A DNA stretch of 64,000 nt, taken from positions 1-64,000 of the forward strand of contig CAJTHL010000018.1 in NCBI GenBank assembly GCA_910576205.1, read 5' to 3'. This DNA is from Clostridia bacterium. GTDB taxonomy: Bacteria > Bacillota > Clostridia > Lachnospirales > Lachnospiraceae. Each line of letters opens with the position of its first letter. The first letter of the stretch is position 1. The notes under the pieces were generated by a model, which was not told where the DNA came from, searched no databases, and saw nothing but the letters and a program-made list of their open reading frames with translations. Both the position numbers and the translations under genes were made by a program. This document shows positions 6,102 through 15,029 of the stretch, in pieces.

Positions 6102-8024
6102 CTATTTCTCCTGCGCTCGGTTCTCTTTGTCTGCGATTTCCTTCTGGATGTCTGCCAGGAAAGCGTTCAGATCTTTTGCGCCCTCATCTCCGGCAAAACG
6201 GCTTCTGACAGATACGTTTCCCTCTTCCTCTTCCTTCTGTCCCACCACCAGCATATAAGGAATTTTGGCAGTCTGGGCCTCACGGATTTTGTATCCGATC
6301 TTCTCCGAACGTACATCCAGTTCTGTGCGTATTCCCGCCGCCTCCAGCTTATCTCTGACAGACTGGGCGTATTCCATATATTTGTCGGAAATGGGCAGCA
6401 CACGCACCTGCACCGGAGCCAGCCAGGTGGGGAATGCCCCTGCAAAATGCTCGATGAGAATACCGATAAACCTCTCGATAGAGCCAAAGGCCACCCGGTG
6501 AATCATAATAGGCTGATGTTTTTCGCCGTCTGCGCCGATATATTCAATTTCAAACCGCTGGGGAAGCTGGAAATCCAGCTGAATGGTTCCGCACTGCCAG
6601 GTTCTCCCAATGCAGTCCACCAGATGGAAGTCGATTTTGGGCCCGTAAAACGCCCCGTCCCCCTCATTTACCACATAGGAAAGACCAAGCTCATCCAACG
6701 CTCCCCTAAGAGCGGAGGTAGCCATCTCCCAATCCTCGTCGCTTCCCATGGAGTCCTCCGGCCTTGTGGAAAGCTCCACATGGTACTGGAATCCAAACAG
6801 GGAATATACCTGGTCAATCAAAGCGGCGACTCCTTTAATCTCGTCCTTGATCTGCTCTGGCATCATAAAAATGTGGGCGTCGTCCTGGGTAAAGCAGCGC
6901 ACCCGCATCAGTCCGTGAAGCTGGCCGGATTTCTCATGGCGATGTACCAGGCCCAGTTCCCCCACCCGCAGGGGGAGATCCCGGTAAGAATGCGGCTCCG
7001 AGGCATAGTACAGAATACCGCCGGGACAGTTCATAGGCTTAATGGCGTAATCTTCCTCGTCGATCAAGGTTGTATACATATTATTTTTGTAGTGGTCCCA
7101 ATGGCCGGATGTCTCCCAGAGACTTCTGCTTAGGATCACCGGAGTAGAAATCTCCACATAGCCGGCTTTCCTGTGAATTTCCCGCCAGTAATCCAGCAGG
7201 GTATTCTTAAGCGTCATGCCCTTAGGCATAAAGAACGGGAATCCTGGGCCGGCTTCATGCATCATAAACAGCCCCAGCTCCTTGCCCAGTTTCCTGTGAT
7301 CCCGCTTCCTGGCCTCCTCCATCATGGTAATATAGCTTTCCAGCTCGTCCTTCTTTGCAAATGCAGTAGCGTACAGCCTTGTAAGCATTTTGTTGTGCTC
7401 GTCTCCCCGCCAGTAGGCTCCGGCCAGGCTCATAAGCTTAAATGCTTTTCCCACATCCCTTGTGCTTCGCAGATGGGGGCCTGCGCACAAGTCCACAAAC
7501 TCGCCTTGTTTATAAAAGCTGATCTCCTCCCCTTCCGGCAAGTCCTCAATGAGCTCCACCTTATAGGGCTCCTGCCGCTCCTTCATATAGGCGATGGCCT
7601 CATCCCTTGGCAGGGTAAAGCGTGTGATCTCCAGATCCTCCTTGATGATTTTCTTCATCTCGCCTTCGATCTTCTCAAATTCATCGCTGGTCAGAGGGCT
7701 CTCAAATTCCATATCATAGTAGAATCCGTCCGCGATAGACGGGCCGATGGCCAGCTTTACGCCTGGGTAAAGACGTTTTACAGCCTGGGCCATCACATGG
7801 CTTGCCGTATGGCGCAGGGCAGAAAGGCCTTTTTCATCCTTTGCCGTCAGAATATTTACCGCAGCGTCCCTGTCTACCACTGTCCTTAGATCTGCCGCCT
7901 CGCCGTTAATTTCCCCGGCGCACGCCACCCTGGCAAGGCCCTCGCTCAAATCCTTCGCAATCTCATAGACGGACATTTCCCTGTCGTATTCCTTTACGGA
8001 ACCGTCCTTCAGTGTAATCTTCAT
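6102..8024 (-). CDS. thrS: Threonyl-tRNA synthetase
   Basis: This cytosolic class II synthetase (640 residues from ATG 8024) charges tRNA-Thr. It has an N-terminal TGS domain (MKITLKDGSVKEYDREMSV), an editing domain with HTASHVMAQAV, the catalytic core with motif 2 (RVGELGLVHRHE) and Cys in NCPGG, motif 3 (IHRVAFGSIERFIGILIEH), and a C-terminal anticodon-binding domain. AGAAGGGAA before ATG 8024 and alignment to the family favour this start over upstream codons. Expression is controlled by a Thr-type T-box leader (8405-8708), with a 49-codon gene in between. Confidence 0.98.
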   Translation of the reverse strand: MKITLKDGSVKEYDREMSVYEIAKDLSEGLARVACAGEINGEAADLRTVVDRDAAVNILTAKDEKGLSALRHTASHVMAQAVKRLYPGVKLAIGPSIADGFYYDMEFESPLTSDEFEKIEGEMKKIIKEDLEITRFTLPRDEAIAYMKERQEPYKVELIEDLPEGEEISFYKQGEFVDLCAGPHLRSTRDVGKAFKLMSLAGAYWRGDEHNKMLTRLYATAFAKKDELESYITMMEEARKRDHRKLGKELGLFMMHEAGPGFPFFMPKGMTLKNTLLDYWREIHRKAGYVEISTPVILSRSLWETSGHWDHYKNNMYTTLIDEEDYAIKPMNCPGGILYYASEPHSYRDLPLRVGELGLVHRHEKSGQLHGLMRVRCFTQDDAHIFMMPEQIKDEIKGVAALIDQVYSLFGFQYHVELSTRPEDSMGSDEDWEMATSALRGALDELGLSYVVNEGDGAFYGPKIDFHLVDCIGRTWQCGTIQLDFQLPQRFEIEYIGADGEKHQPIMIHRVAFGSIERFIGILIEHFAGAFPTWLAPVQVRVLPISDKYMEYAQSVRDKLEAAGIRTELDVRSEKIGYKIREAQTAKIPYMLVVGQKEEEEGNVSVRSRFAGDEGAKDLNAFLADIQKEIADKENRAQEK

Positions 8025-8043
8025 TTTCCCTTCTCTCCTCCTT

Positions 8044-8193
8044 TTATCCTCTCTTTTCACGGGTTATCGTGTTGTTGTTCCCACAGGTTACGGAAATCCC
8101 TTTCTTTATTGGCGAAACAAGAAATCCGATGGTAACGCCGATAAAGAAACATAAAAGTCCTGTCAAAAGCATTTGTCTGGTTTCTGTCTCCAT
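8044..8193 (-). CDS. 49-residue membrane peptide upstream of thrS
   Basis: AAAGGAGG eight bases before ATG 8193 strongly supports this short gene. The product METETRQMLLTGLLCFFIGV continues TIGFLVSPIKKGI, then a polar tail with CGNNN. One membrane helix is predicted, with the tail after a basic turn. It ends 19 bp before the thrS start and lies after the T-box terminator, so it would be the first gene of the threonine-regulated operon. Function is unknown; similar small SPIKKG proteins with a GNNN tail occur, from memory, in Lachnospiraceae. Confidence 0.7.
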   Translation of the reverse strand: METETRQMLLTGLLCFFIGVTIGFLVSPIKKGISVTCGNNNTITREKRG

Positions 8194-8284
8194 TTAATCT
8201 GCCTCCTTTTGAAATTATGATCTGCTTATGGCAAATCCACTCATTTCCCGTTTATACGCCGTCATACGCCTCCTCATCTTTGCT

Positions 8285-8372
8285 TCGCTTTGATTCGGCC
8301 GCGGGCCTCGCCTACAATCGAGTAGGGAAGATTTATCTTCCCCTACTCGCCGCGCGAGGTGCGGGCAGCGTA
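8285..8372. repeat. Long GC-rich hairpin between the T-box terminator and the small ORF
   Basis: The centre is CGAGTAGGGAAGAT (8320-8333) followed by TTA and its near-perfect complement. Outer arms GCGGGCCTCGC and GCGCGAGGTGCG extend the inverted repeat. It has no T-run, so it is not a typical terminator. It may be an intergenic repeat or a processing or stability element for the thrS mRNA after antitermination. Confidence 0.55.
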
Positions 8373-8404
8373 AGCTGCTTAATTCCGTTCCACACCTCTG
8401 TGCA

Positions 8405-8708
8405 TAAAAAATCCCTCCCTGTCATAACTGACAGAAAGGGACGATGATTATCGCGGTTCCACCCTTTTTCCAGGAGCCGGTTGCCGGCTTCTGGCGGCTT
8501 ATTTCTGATGATAACGGAATCACCGGGCCGGATTGGGGCCGCTCGGAGCTGGTGTTCGCGCCTTGGCATCCTCCTGGGACGTCCAAAGCCTGCTTCCTAT
8601 GAAGATGCTCTCAGCAACATGCATCTCTCTCTGACATATTCCACAGCCTACTGGTCTCCTCGCTGCTTTTTCTGTATTGGGGCGGCAAATGCGCCTCTTT
8701 TTCGAGAT
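8405..8708 (-). promoter_or_regulatory. T-box leader controlling thrS
   Basis: The minus strand contains the T-box core AAGGGTGGAACCGCG (about 8451-8466), which pairs with the free CCA end of uncharged tRNA. It is followed by the competing terminator CCCTTTCTGTC/GACAGGGAGGG with a T-run (8405-8440). Upstream is a stem I region with AGTAG and GAGAGAGATGC elements. Low charged tRNA-Thr should allow read-through into the small ORF and thrS. The specifier codon was not placed with certainty. Confidence 0.92.
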
Positions 8709-8714
8709 GGTTCC

Positions 8715-8743
8715 ATTATAAGCATAGCAAATGCATTTGTCAA
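8715..8743 (-). promoter_or_regulatory. Perfect sigma-A promoter of the thrS T-box operon
   Basis: On the minus strand TTGACA (8743-8738) and TATAAT (8720-8715) are consensus with a 17-bp spacer. The start point would be about 8708, giving a leader of over 500 nt before the first ORF. Confidence 0.85.
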
Positions 8744-8968
8744 CCGGAAACTTAAGCCTCCGCTTTATATCCTATCTGAAAACCCGGCACAGGTTAACCC
8801 AGACAGGGAGAAAATCCTGACATACGGATGTCTTTCTCCTCCCTAAGTGTTTGACACAGCCTGTTATCCGAAACAGCCTGCCATAGTTGATCTGCAAAAC
8901 ACCCCGGATAAACAGCCCCTTTTTCAAGAACATGATAGGCGATTTTCTCTACCCATCTAATTTTTGCG
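8744..8968. other. Intergenic stretch with no supported gene
   Basis: Lies between the thrS promoter and the stop of the 506-residue membrane protein gene. A short minus-strand frame here (8794-9006) begins inside the neighbouring gene and has no ribosome binding site or recognisable product. A weak hairpin GGAGAAA...TTTCTCC near 8808-8840 may help end the upstream gene. Nothing else is seen. Confidence 0.5.
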
Positions 8969-10489
8969 TTACGAAACCGGCACCTCTGTCTTATTTCCGT
9001 GTACATCCCGCAGAATCATAACCGCATCCCCCTCTCTGTAATCCGTGCGGTAAAATGTTCTGGCATCCCCGATCCCATACGCGCTGTTGGCAAGCTGCCC
9101 TATATCTCCGCCTGCCGGTAATCCATAATCGTAGATAACACAAACACTGGCGGCTTCCGAGCCGGAGGTATGGTTTAAATATTCGCCGGGTCTCCATTTT
9201 CCGTCGTTTCCTTTGTAAAGCGGTATGCTCCATTCACTGTTATCAACCCGGTACTCTATACAGTCAGAGATCATCGCATCATGTACATCATCATAGTAGG
9301 AGGGCTTAAAAACCGCGCTTGTTATGGTTATGGCCTCCGGGAATTTATAAAACCCGCTTACCGCCTGCTTTAACACATCCCCATAGGCGTTCTGCCGGAT
9401 TTCCTCCAGACGCTCTGCCGGAACACATGCCGTTAAATCCACATCTATAATGCAGTTGTCCATTTCTATAAGCCAGGGAGACGTATTGCCCGAAGCCGTG
9501 TCCTGCCCCTCCGGGGCCTCCCCGCTGCCCTGTTGCAGCAAAACAGCGTCGTATCCAAAAACAGCCGTATACCCATTGAGACCGTCCAGCATCTCTGACA
9601 GACTGTTAGGCTGCATCTCCCCGTAAAACCAGATTTCCGGCGCAGTAAGGGAATCCTCTCCCCACCATTCGGGGTTTGCCTTTTTCATCTTTTCATTTGC
9701 CGCGTCAGCATCGTTATAGGGATAGACTGTATCCACACCGTTTTCGATACAGTGGAGGCTGTCCCCCTCTCCTCTCAGCGTCAGAGTGTATGATATTTCT
9801 GCCGTCCCGTCAGCAAAGGAACAGATCTCCACAGTAGTATCAGCCGCACCGCTGGAGCCTGTCTCAAACATCTTTACTTTTCCGTCCACGTCCTCGAGAA
9901 GATACGCCCTGCTTCTGCCATCGTTTCCCTCCCAGTTTGCCGCCAGCCCCACAGCGTTTCCGTCCCATCCATACACCTCAAAGGAACCCACCACCAGACT
10001 GCTGTAAACAAACAGATAGGGATTGCCGTCCCCGGCCAGATCAGCCAGCAGAATATTGCGCCTGTCCGTCTGGTATGTATCTCCCCAGACGTTTCGCACC
10101 TCATAGGGTTTATCCCAGAATACAGTTTCCGGTACCACTTCACAGCCTGGCGCCTCTGGCGCTTTCACCTTTCCGGCCATACCGTCCGCAATAAGCTTTG
10201 CATACGCTGCCGCCTGCTCCCCTGTCATAACGCACTGGCTTCTGTCTCCATAATAGGAAATCCCTTCAAGGACTTCCCTAAGGGCCTCTTTTGTGTCCGT
10301 TTCCTCCTCCTCTTCCTCCTCCAGACCGTCAGTCTCCCGTTCCCTCTCTGTCTCCTCCCTGCTCTCCTGCCGGGAGGAGCTGGGGCTCCTTAACAGGAAA
10401 ATCGTCATTCCTATGCAAATTACCGCAAGCGTCAGAAAGCTGATGATAATGGTTATCAAAATACGTCTCCGTTTTGTCTCATTGTCCAT
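8969..10489 (-). CDS. Membrane-anchored exported protein with acidic linker
   Basis: The 506-residue product has a basic N-terminus (KRRR), a membrane helix at about 9-33 and a very acidic linker at about 45-67 (LEEEEEEETD). A large external domain follows. Within it, NILLADLAGDGNPYLFVYS resembles the D-x-D/G-x-G repeats of FG-GAP proteins, in which such loops bind calcium. It has no zinc ribbon, unlike the next two upstream genes, but shares their layout and a DxxGDG-like motif, so the three look like diverged paralogues. GAGGAGGG precedes the ATG. The role is unknown; a surface or wall-associated sensor is possible. Confidence 0.8.
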   Translation of the reverse strand: MDNETKRRRILITIIISFLTLAVICIGMTIFLLRSPSSSRQESREETERERETDGLEEEEEEETDTKEALREVLEGISYYGDRSQCVMTGEQAAAYAKLIADGMAGKVKAPEAPGCEVVPETVFWDKPYEVRNVWGDTYQTDRRNILLADLAGDGNPYLFVYSSLVVGSFEVYGWDGNAVGLAANWEGNDGRSRAYLLEDVDGKVKMFETGSSGAADTTVEICSFADGTAEISYTLTLRGEGDSLHCIENGVDTVYPYNDADAANEKMKKANPEWWGEDSLTAPEIWFYGEMQPNSLSEMLDGLNGYTAVFGYDAVLLQQGSGEAPEGQDTASGNTSPWLIEMDNCIIDVDLTACVPAERLEEIRQNAYGDVLKQAVSGFYKFPEAITITSAVFKPSYYDDVHDAMISDCIEYRVDNSEWSIPLYKGNDGKWRPGEYLNHTSGSEAASVCVIYDYGLPAGGDIGQLANSAYGIGDARTFYRTDYREGDAVMILRDVHGNKTEVPVS

Positions 10490-10566
10490 TTCTTTTCCCT
10501 CCTCAGCCAGATTTTACCGGCATCTGCAGACTATGCCCGCACAATCTTTCATTCCGTCATTAAAAA

Positions 10567-12186
10567 TCATTGCACTTCCTGCCATCTGCCGTCCTTGTAT
10601 CCAACCAGCAACTCTCTCTCCACATAAGCTACTCCATCCTCTTTTATATAGGAGGATAATTTAAATATGGGGGATGTGTATCCTTCCCTGGAGGGCTCTG
10701 CCATTTCCATGTCCCACCAGTCCTCCGACAGTTCCGGTATATCCTTCCATGGAGACACATCCGTCACTTGTCCGGATTCCATTTTAATAAAATGAATTAC
10801 AGAATACTCCGTAGCAGTATTACTCAAGTAGGTGAATACGACGGCTTCCTCAATTCCGTCTCCGGTGATATCCATATATTCGACTTTTTCCACGGTGCCT
10901 GGGTACTCCAGGATAAGCTCTGTTTCCCGCCCATCGTCAGTGCTAAAAAACAGCTTTGTCTCGTCAAAAGTATATCCGTATTCATCGTCCGCCCACCCGG
11001 TAATCTTGAAAGGTGTCCGATAGCCATTGAAATAAAACGCCACATCCTGCCTGCTCATTGTATTTCCCTGGCGCAAAATTTTCCCCATTTCCGCCTTCAT
11101 CTCAAGCCTCATCAGCACCTCGCCGGTTTCCCCGGAAGCCAGAAAATCCTCAAAATCCTCCCCGTAAATCTGCATGGTCGCCTGGTCTCCAATCGCAATC
11201 CCATAATTGCCAAACAACGCCTTCATGCGTTCGCGGCAGTGATCGTCCTCCAGAAGGACTCCATAATATCCTGCATCGTCATAGATCACCTCTTCAGACA
11301 ACTGCTCCCCGCTCTTCCCGTCATACTGGCGGGCTATGTACACAAATTCCGAAGACCCCTGCCCATCCTGCTTTATCGTCAGCGGCGCATACAGGGTTTC
11401 CCCGTCATACTGGTAAAGCTCTGCCTGGGCGTAATAACCATCGCCCCAGACTCCGCCCCAATACGCCTGCAAAAACAGCAGGTAGCTGGCATCCCCACCG
11501 TCCACCAGCATGCAAACGTCTTCATGGGAAAAGGTATCCCCGGTTCGCCTGATGGTCACCTCCGACTTTTTCACGGCCGCATTTTCGTCCGCCTCATATA
11601 CGCACAGACTGATATTTTCCCCCTCCAGAAGGATCACCAGCAGTTCTTCCTGTCCGTCGCCATCCAGGTCAAGGATCCTGGCGTCCGCAATGCCGGACAG
11701 CCCCGTCCAGACATCCGCCCCCGACGGTATTGTAATCTGGGGATTGAAAGAAACCGTCTTTGCACCCAGATCTGCATACCCGTACTGTCCGGCCAGTTCT
11801 CTGTCCAGACAATCCCGCAGCACGTCCGCCGTTCCCGAAGAGGCTTCCTCTTCCTCATCCGGCTCTCCGGTTTCCTCCTCGTCCCCGGTCTCCTCTTCCT
11901 CCTCGTCCCGCTCTATATCCGTCTCGTTACGATTCCCGCTCTTTTCTTCCCAGGGCTTTGCTACCACAAGGATTATACCCACGGCCAGAATCGCCGTAAC
12001 AAGCAGGCCAAGCAGGATCCACAGCCATTTTTCCGTCCCCTTCCGGGAAGGAGTATTTTGTGGAGTTCTCCTTTCTAAGGGGGCATCCCCCTGCCTGCCT
12101 CCTGGGAAGGAGGATACCGGACTTCCACATTCACTGCAAAAGTCTGCGTCATTATCTGTCTTTGCGCCACATTTCGTACAAAACAT
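10567..12186 (-). CDS. Zinc-ribbon membrane protein with acidic linker and FG-GAP-like external domain
   Basis: Residues 3-20 form a zinc ribbon (CTKCG...CSECG). A membrane helix lies at about 53-72 (WLWILLGLLVTAILAVGIIL). The linker at about 88-116 is almost entirely Asp/Glu. The external region contains ILDLDGDGQEELLVILLEG and MDITGDGIEEAVVFTYL, repeats with calcium-loop-like Asp/Gly spacing. The order implies a cytoplasmic ribbon and an outside domain. A good GGAGG lies before the ATG. It is the middle gene of a three-gene minus-strand group with 50-80 bp gaps. Function is unknown. Confidence 0.85.
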   Translation of the reverse strand: MFCTKCGAKTDNDADFCSECGSPVSSFPGGRQGDAPLERRTPQNTPSRKGTEKWLWILLGLLVTAILAVGIILVVAKPWEEKSGNRNETDIERDEEEEETGDEEETGEPDEEEEASSGTADVLRDCLDRELAGQYGYADLGAKTVSFNPQITIPSGADVWTGLSGIADARILDLDGDGQEELLVILLEGENISLCVYEADENAAVKKSEVTIRRTGDTFSHEDVCMLVDGGDASYLLFLQAYWGGVWGDGYYAQAELYQYDGETLYAPLTIKQDGQGSSEFVYIARQYDGKSGEQLSEEVIYDDAGYYGVLLEDDHCRERMKALFGNYGIAIGDQATMQIYGEDFEDFLASGETGEVLMRLEMKAEMGKILRQGNTMSRQDVAFYFNGYRTPFKITGWADDEYGYTFDETKLFFSTDDGRETELILEYPGTVEKVEYMDITGDGIEEAVVFTYLSNTATEYSVIHFIKMESGQVTDVSPWKDIPELSEDWWDMEMAEPSREGYTSPIFKLSSYIKEDGVAYVERELLVGYKDGRWQEVQ

Positions 12187-12242
12187 TTCTTCATTTCCTC
12201 CGTTATCAACTATTTTCCCATCCCGGTTACATTCCGCCGGCT

Positions 12243-13247
12243 TTACTGAACGCCTTCCCAGTACCTGTCGTTATCCCGGAAACCGCCCACAGACCAGAGG
12301 GCGTAGGAATCCTGCAGCGCTTTTGCGTAATCCTGCCCGGAAACGGAGATTTTATTTTTATTATCCCCCGCAAACGCTCCATAACAGATCTCTATATCCC
12401 CTGCAAATCCGGCAATATATGTTATACTGGCTTCCTGATCCACTTCCTGGCCGTTCACCGTGTAAAAAAACTCGTCATTTTCGGGATTCCGGCCCGAATG
12501 CGTCTCCCCAACCCCTGTAAATCCGGAATCGGACAGTTCCACCATATTCCAGCTTGTTCCCAGTCCCGAATACATCATACAGGCAAACCTGCCGGAGTGC
12601 TCCTGGACCTCAAAACAGATATCCCTGGCTGCTACCGAATACTCTGCTATCCCGCTTTCCCTATAGCTCAGTATGTACAAGGTTGAATCTCCATCGTTTA
12701 CCTCCTGCCGGGATACCAGACATTCTGGAATATCGTCGTCATCAATGGCCACCAGGGAAACCTTCTGCATTTCCTCATGAGCCTCCAGCCAGCCCACATA
12801 CCCGGCCATCCATACCGACGGCTCTGTGGTCCCTGTATTCCCCTCCTTCGGGACCTCATTCCCGGCCGCATCTGTGCTCTCTTCCCCGTCTGGTGCCTCT
12901 GTGTCCCTGCTGTCTTGCTCTTCTTCCTCCCCCTCGCCGTCGCCTTCGCCTCCGGGGCTCTTTTCCTCCTCCCTGTCCTGCTCAATATCTGTTTCCTTAA
13001 AGCTGCCGCCTTTGTCTGTGCGGAATATTTCCACTGCCAGAAAGATAACGGCTACAAGAGCCGCTGCGCCAAGGACGCCTGCTATAATAAACAACAGCTT
13101 TCCCGGAGAAGCCTGCTTCTTCCCGACAGACTCTTTTGCAGGCTCTCTCCACGCGCTGCCAGCCTCTTCCTCCTCCAAAAGCTTTCCACATCCTGTGCAG
13201 AATCTTGCCCCCTCTTTGTTTTGTTTTCCGCAAAACCTGCAAAACAT
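12243..13247 (-). CDS. Zinc-ribbon membrane protein with acidic linker (shorter paralogue)
   Basis: The 334-residue product starts with a zinc ribbon (CRFCG...CTGCG, residues 3-20), then a membrane helix at about 52-72 and a Glu/Asp-rich linker at about 85-115. The external domain contains LVAIDDDDIPECLVS, which matches YIDNDDIPECFFG in the lipoprotein encoded divergently at 13537. The shared motif suggests a common external domain. First gene of the three-gene group; GGGGAG precedes the ATG. Function is unknown. Confidence 0.85.
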   Translation of the reverse strand: MFCRFCGKQNKEGARFCTGCGKLLEEEEAGSAWREPAKESVGKKQASPGKLLFIIAGVLGAAALVAVIFLAVEIFRTDKGGSFKETDIEQDREEEKSPGGEGDGEGEEEEQDSRDTEAPDGEESTDAAGNEVPKEGNTGTTEPSVWMAGYVGWLEAHEEMQKVSLVAIDDDDIPECLVSRQEVNDGDSTLYILSYRESGIAEYSVAARDICFEVQEHSGRFACMMYSGLGTSWNMVELSDSGFTGVGETHSGRNPENDEFFYTVNGQEVDQEASITYIAGFAGDIEICYGAFAGDNKNKISVSGQDYAKALQDSYALWSVGGFRDNDRYWEGVQ

Positions 13248-13392
13248 AACATTCTCCCCCTTTTTTTCTACGGTTCTTTATACTTTCCAGATATTTATAT
13301 CCGCTTTATTTTACCCTTCCCCTTTCTCATCTGTCAACGCTTTTGCTTATGAAAAACCTGTTTTACATTGGAAAGCGGAACACAGAATCCAG

Positions 13393-13421
13393 TTGTAAAA
13401 CCGGAACGGATGGATTATAAT
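13393..13421 (+). promoter_or_regulatory. Promoter of the divergent lipoprotein gene
   Basis: TTGTAA (13393-13398), a 17-bp spacer and TATAAT (13416-13421). It lies in the 289-bp divergent intergenic region between the ribbon-protein operon and the lipoprotein gene; no clear promoter was recognised for the minus-strand side. Confidence 0.6.
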
Positions 13422-13536
13422 ATTTTTACCAGATGTTTTACTAAAACATGAAGCCTTCTACAGGTTATCTCCGGAAGCGCTAAATCCGGTTTCCGGAAGA
13501 GCTCCTATGGAAATACAATTATAAGGAGGAATCAAA

Positions 13537-14187
13537 ATGAAAAAAGGACTCTTATCCTTCCTTTTTGTCTGCACACTGGCCGCCTGCCTTTCTGGCTGTG
13601 GAAAACAGGAGGAGACGCCGGAAATCGCGCCTCCTAAAGACGGCGTCTATACTGCGGAGTATTTAGGCCTGTCCCCGGACGCGTCGGAACTGGAGCTGGC
13701 TCTGGCCGCCTACGCGTCCTACCCCCTTCCTGAGACCGTGGACTGCTACCACCTGGCTTACATAGACAACGACGACATCCCCGAATGCTTTTTTGGCGGG
13801 GAAAACGGCGTCAACGGCTGGCTCAGCTTCCACGACGGACTGGTGGCAGAGTGCTGGACAAAGAATTATGCGGACAAAATCCTCTACGATGAAAAATCCC
13901 AGTATATCTGCTTCTACAACGGTGTGCGGAACAAAAAGCTTATCACCGACAGCTTTGACTATTTTAAGTTTGAGAGTGACGGAACCTTTGACAATGCAGG
14001 TTATGCCTGCTACCGGGCCGGGGAAAAGATCGCTACCCGGTATGACACCTATCCAAAGAGGGATACCACAGAGGAGATCTACATCAAATACAAAAGCCAG
14101 TTTGGCGAGATGGCGTCCTCCTTCGACGGATATGAGGAAATGTATCCCACCGTGGAGGCTGCGTATGAGGCCCTCCAGACCCAGTAA
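13537..14187 (+). CDS. Lipoprotein related to the ribbon-protein external domain
   Basis: The 216-residue product has a lipobox, CLSGCGK, so cleavage before Cys21 and lipid anchoring outside the membrane are expected. The mature domain includes YIDNDDIPECFFGG, the same pattern as in the ribbon protein at 12243, and no catalytic motif. AAGGAGG lies seven bases before the ATG. It may be a soluble-domain version of the same family, encoded from its own promoter and followed by a terminator. The partner or ligand is unknown. Confidence 0.85.
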   Translation: MKKGLLSFLFVCTLAACLSGCGKQEETPEIAPPKDGVYTAEYLGLSPDASELELALAAYASYPLPETVDCYHLAYIDNDDIPECFFGGENGVNGWLSFHDGLVAECWTKNYADKILYDEKSQYICFYNGVRNKKLITDSFDYFKFESDGTFDNAGYACYRAGEKIATRYDTYPKRDTTEEIYIKYKSQFGEMASSFDGYEEMYPTVEAAYEALQTQ

Positions 14188-14197
14188 AAAGCAGCAG

Positions 14198-14238
14198 GCC
14201 GCCGCACCATTTTATCTGTCGGTGCAGCGGTCCCTTTT
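14198..14238 (+). terminator. Terminator of the lipoprotein gene
   Basis: GGCCGCCGCACC pairs with GGTGCAGCGGTC, followed by CCTTTT. It lies in the gap between the convergent lipoprotein and YdcF-like genes. Confidence 0.7.
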
Positions 14239-14275
14239 ATGCTCTGTTTTTTGATTGCCTTTCCTTACCTGTTTA

Positions 14276-15028
14276 TCATCTGGCATTTCCCACAAGGAAA
14301 TCCTTTCCCAGGGCGAAAGCCTCCCGCATCATATAGTGGGGAAGCATCCACCAGTCTGTGACAGCAGGGATTCCCTGCACCTCTTTCCCCTGGGCCCGGG
14401 CAATGCGGGTTGCCCGGAATACATGGAATCCGTTGGACACCAGGCCCACTGTATCCCCATTGTCTTTCAGCATTTCAAAGCTGTACCGCAGGTTCTGGGC
14501 AGTGTTGACGGAACGGTCCTCCATAAGGATGCGCTCTTCCCCGATTCCCAGGTCCTGCAGATACCTGCTCATGGCCTGGGCCTCGGTGATATCCTCCCCC
14601 GGCCCTTGTCCGCCGGACACAATCACGTAAGTCTTAGGGTTTTCCCGCAGATAATCTGCCGCCCGGTTAAGCCTCTGGGCCAGCGCGCGGCTGACTCTCG
14701 TTCCCCTTACCTGGGCGCCCAGCACAATTACCACATCCAGGCCAGGCTCTGGTTTTCCCGTCATTCCGCTGATAATCAGAATCTGGGCGCCCAGAAACAA
14801 AAGAACGCCCGCCAGCGCCAGCAGGCTTACGCCAGCCCGCAGGACTTTGGGCAGTCCCAGAACCCATCCTTTTAGGGAAGGCCTCCTGAACACCTCATAC
14901 ACTGCCAGAAAGACCGCTCCCAGCAGAACCCAGATTCCCCCAAAAGAAACCGCCAGCCCGGCGGAAAGAACCAGCGCGATAAAATACAACAGGCATCCAA
15001 TGCCCAGAATCAGAAAGACAACTGCCAT
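14276..15028 (-). CDS. YdcF/SanA-like membrane protein (DUF218)
   Basis: The 250-residue product has three N-terminal membrane helices (about 1-24, 28-46, 64-88) and a DUF218 domain from about 95. The domain starts with VVIVLGAQVRG, has a conserved VSGGQGPGEDITEAQAM, then EDRSVNTAQNL and GLVSNGFHVFRA. These are the usual acidic and Asn/Gly motifs of the family. Members are linked to envelope integrity and wall precursor processing, but the reaction is not established. It lies one base after the SEC-C gene and is likely cotranscribed with it. Confidence 0.88.
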   Translation of the reverse strand: MAVVFLILGIGCLLYFIALVLSAGLAVSFGGIWVLLGAVFLAVYEVFRRPSLKGWVLGLPKVLRAGVSLLALAGVLLFLGAQILIISGMTGKPEPGLDVVIVLGAQVRGTRVSRALAQRLNRAADYLRENPKTYVIVSGGQGPGEDITEAQAMSRYLQDLGIGEERILMEDRSVNTAQNLRYSFEMLKDNGDTVGLVSNGFHVFRATRIARAQGKEVQGIPAVTDWWMLPHYMMREAFALGKDFLVGNAR

Positions 15029-15029
15029 T

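Noticed and set aside
5787..7133. 448-codon plus-strand frame opposite thrS
   Set aside because: It is the antisense of a certain gene (thrS and the VOC gene), has no ribosome binding site and its composition is that of a reverse-strand shadow.
8794..9006. 70-codon minus-strand frame after the 506-residue gene
   Set aside because: It starts inside the neighbouring gene in another frame, has no ribosome binding site and no recognisable product.
10768..12078. 436-codon plus-strand frame opposite the zinc-ribbon gene
   Set aside because: The opposite strand has a zinc ribbon, a membrane helix and a proper start; the frame here has no domain and mirrors the acidic linker as Ser/Pro-rich sequence.
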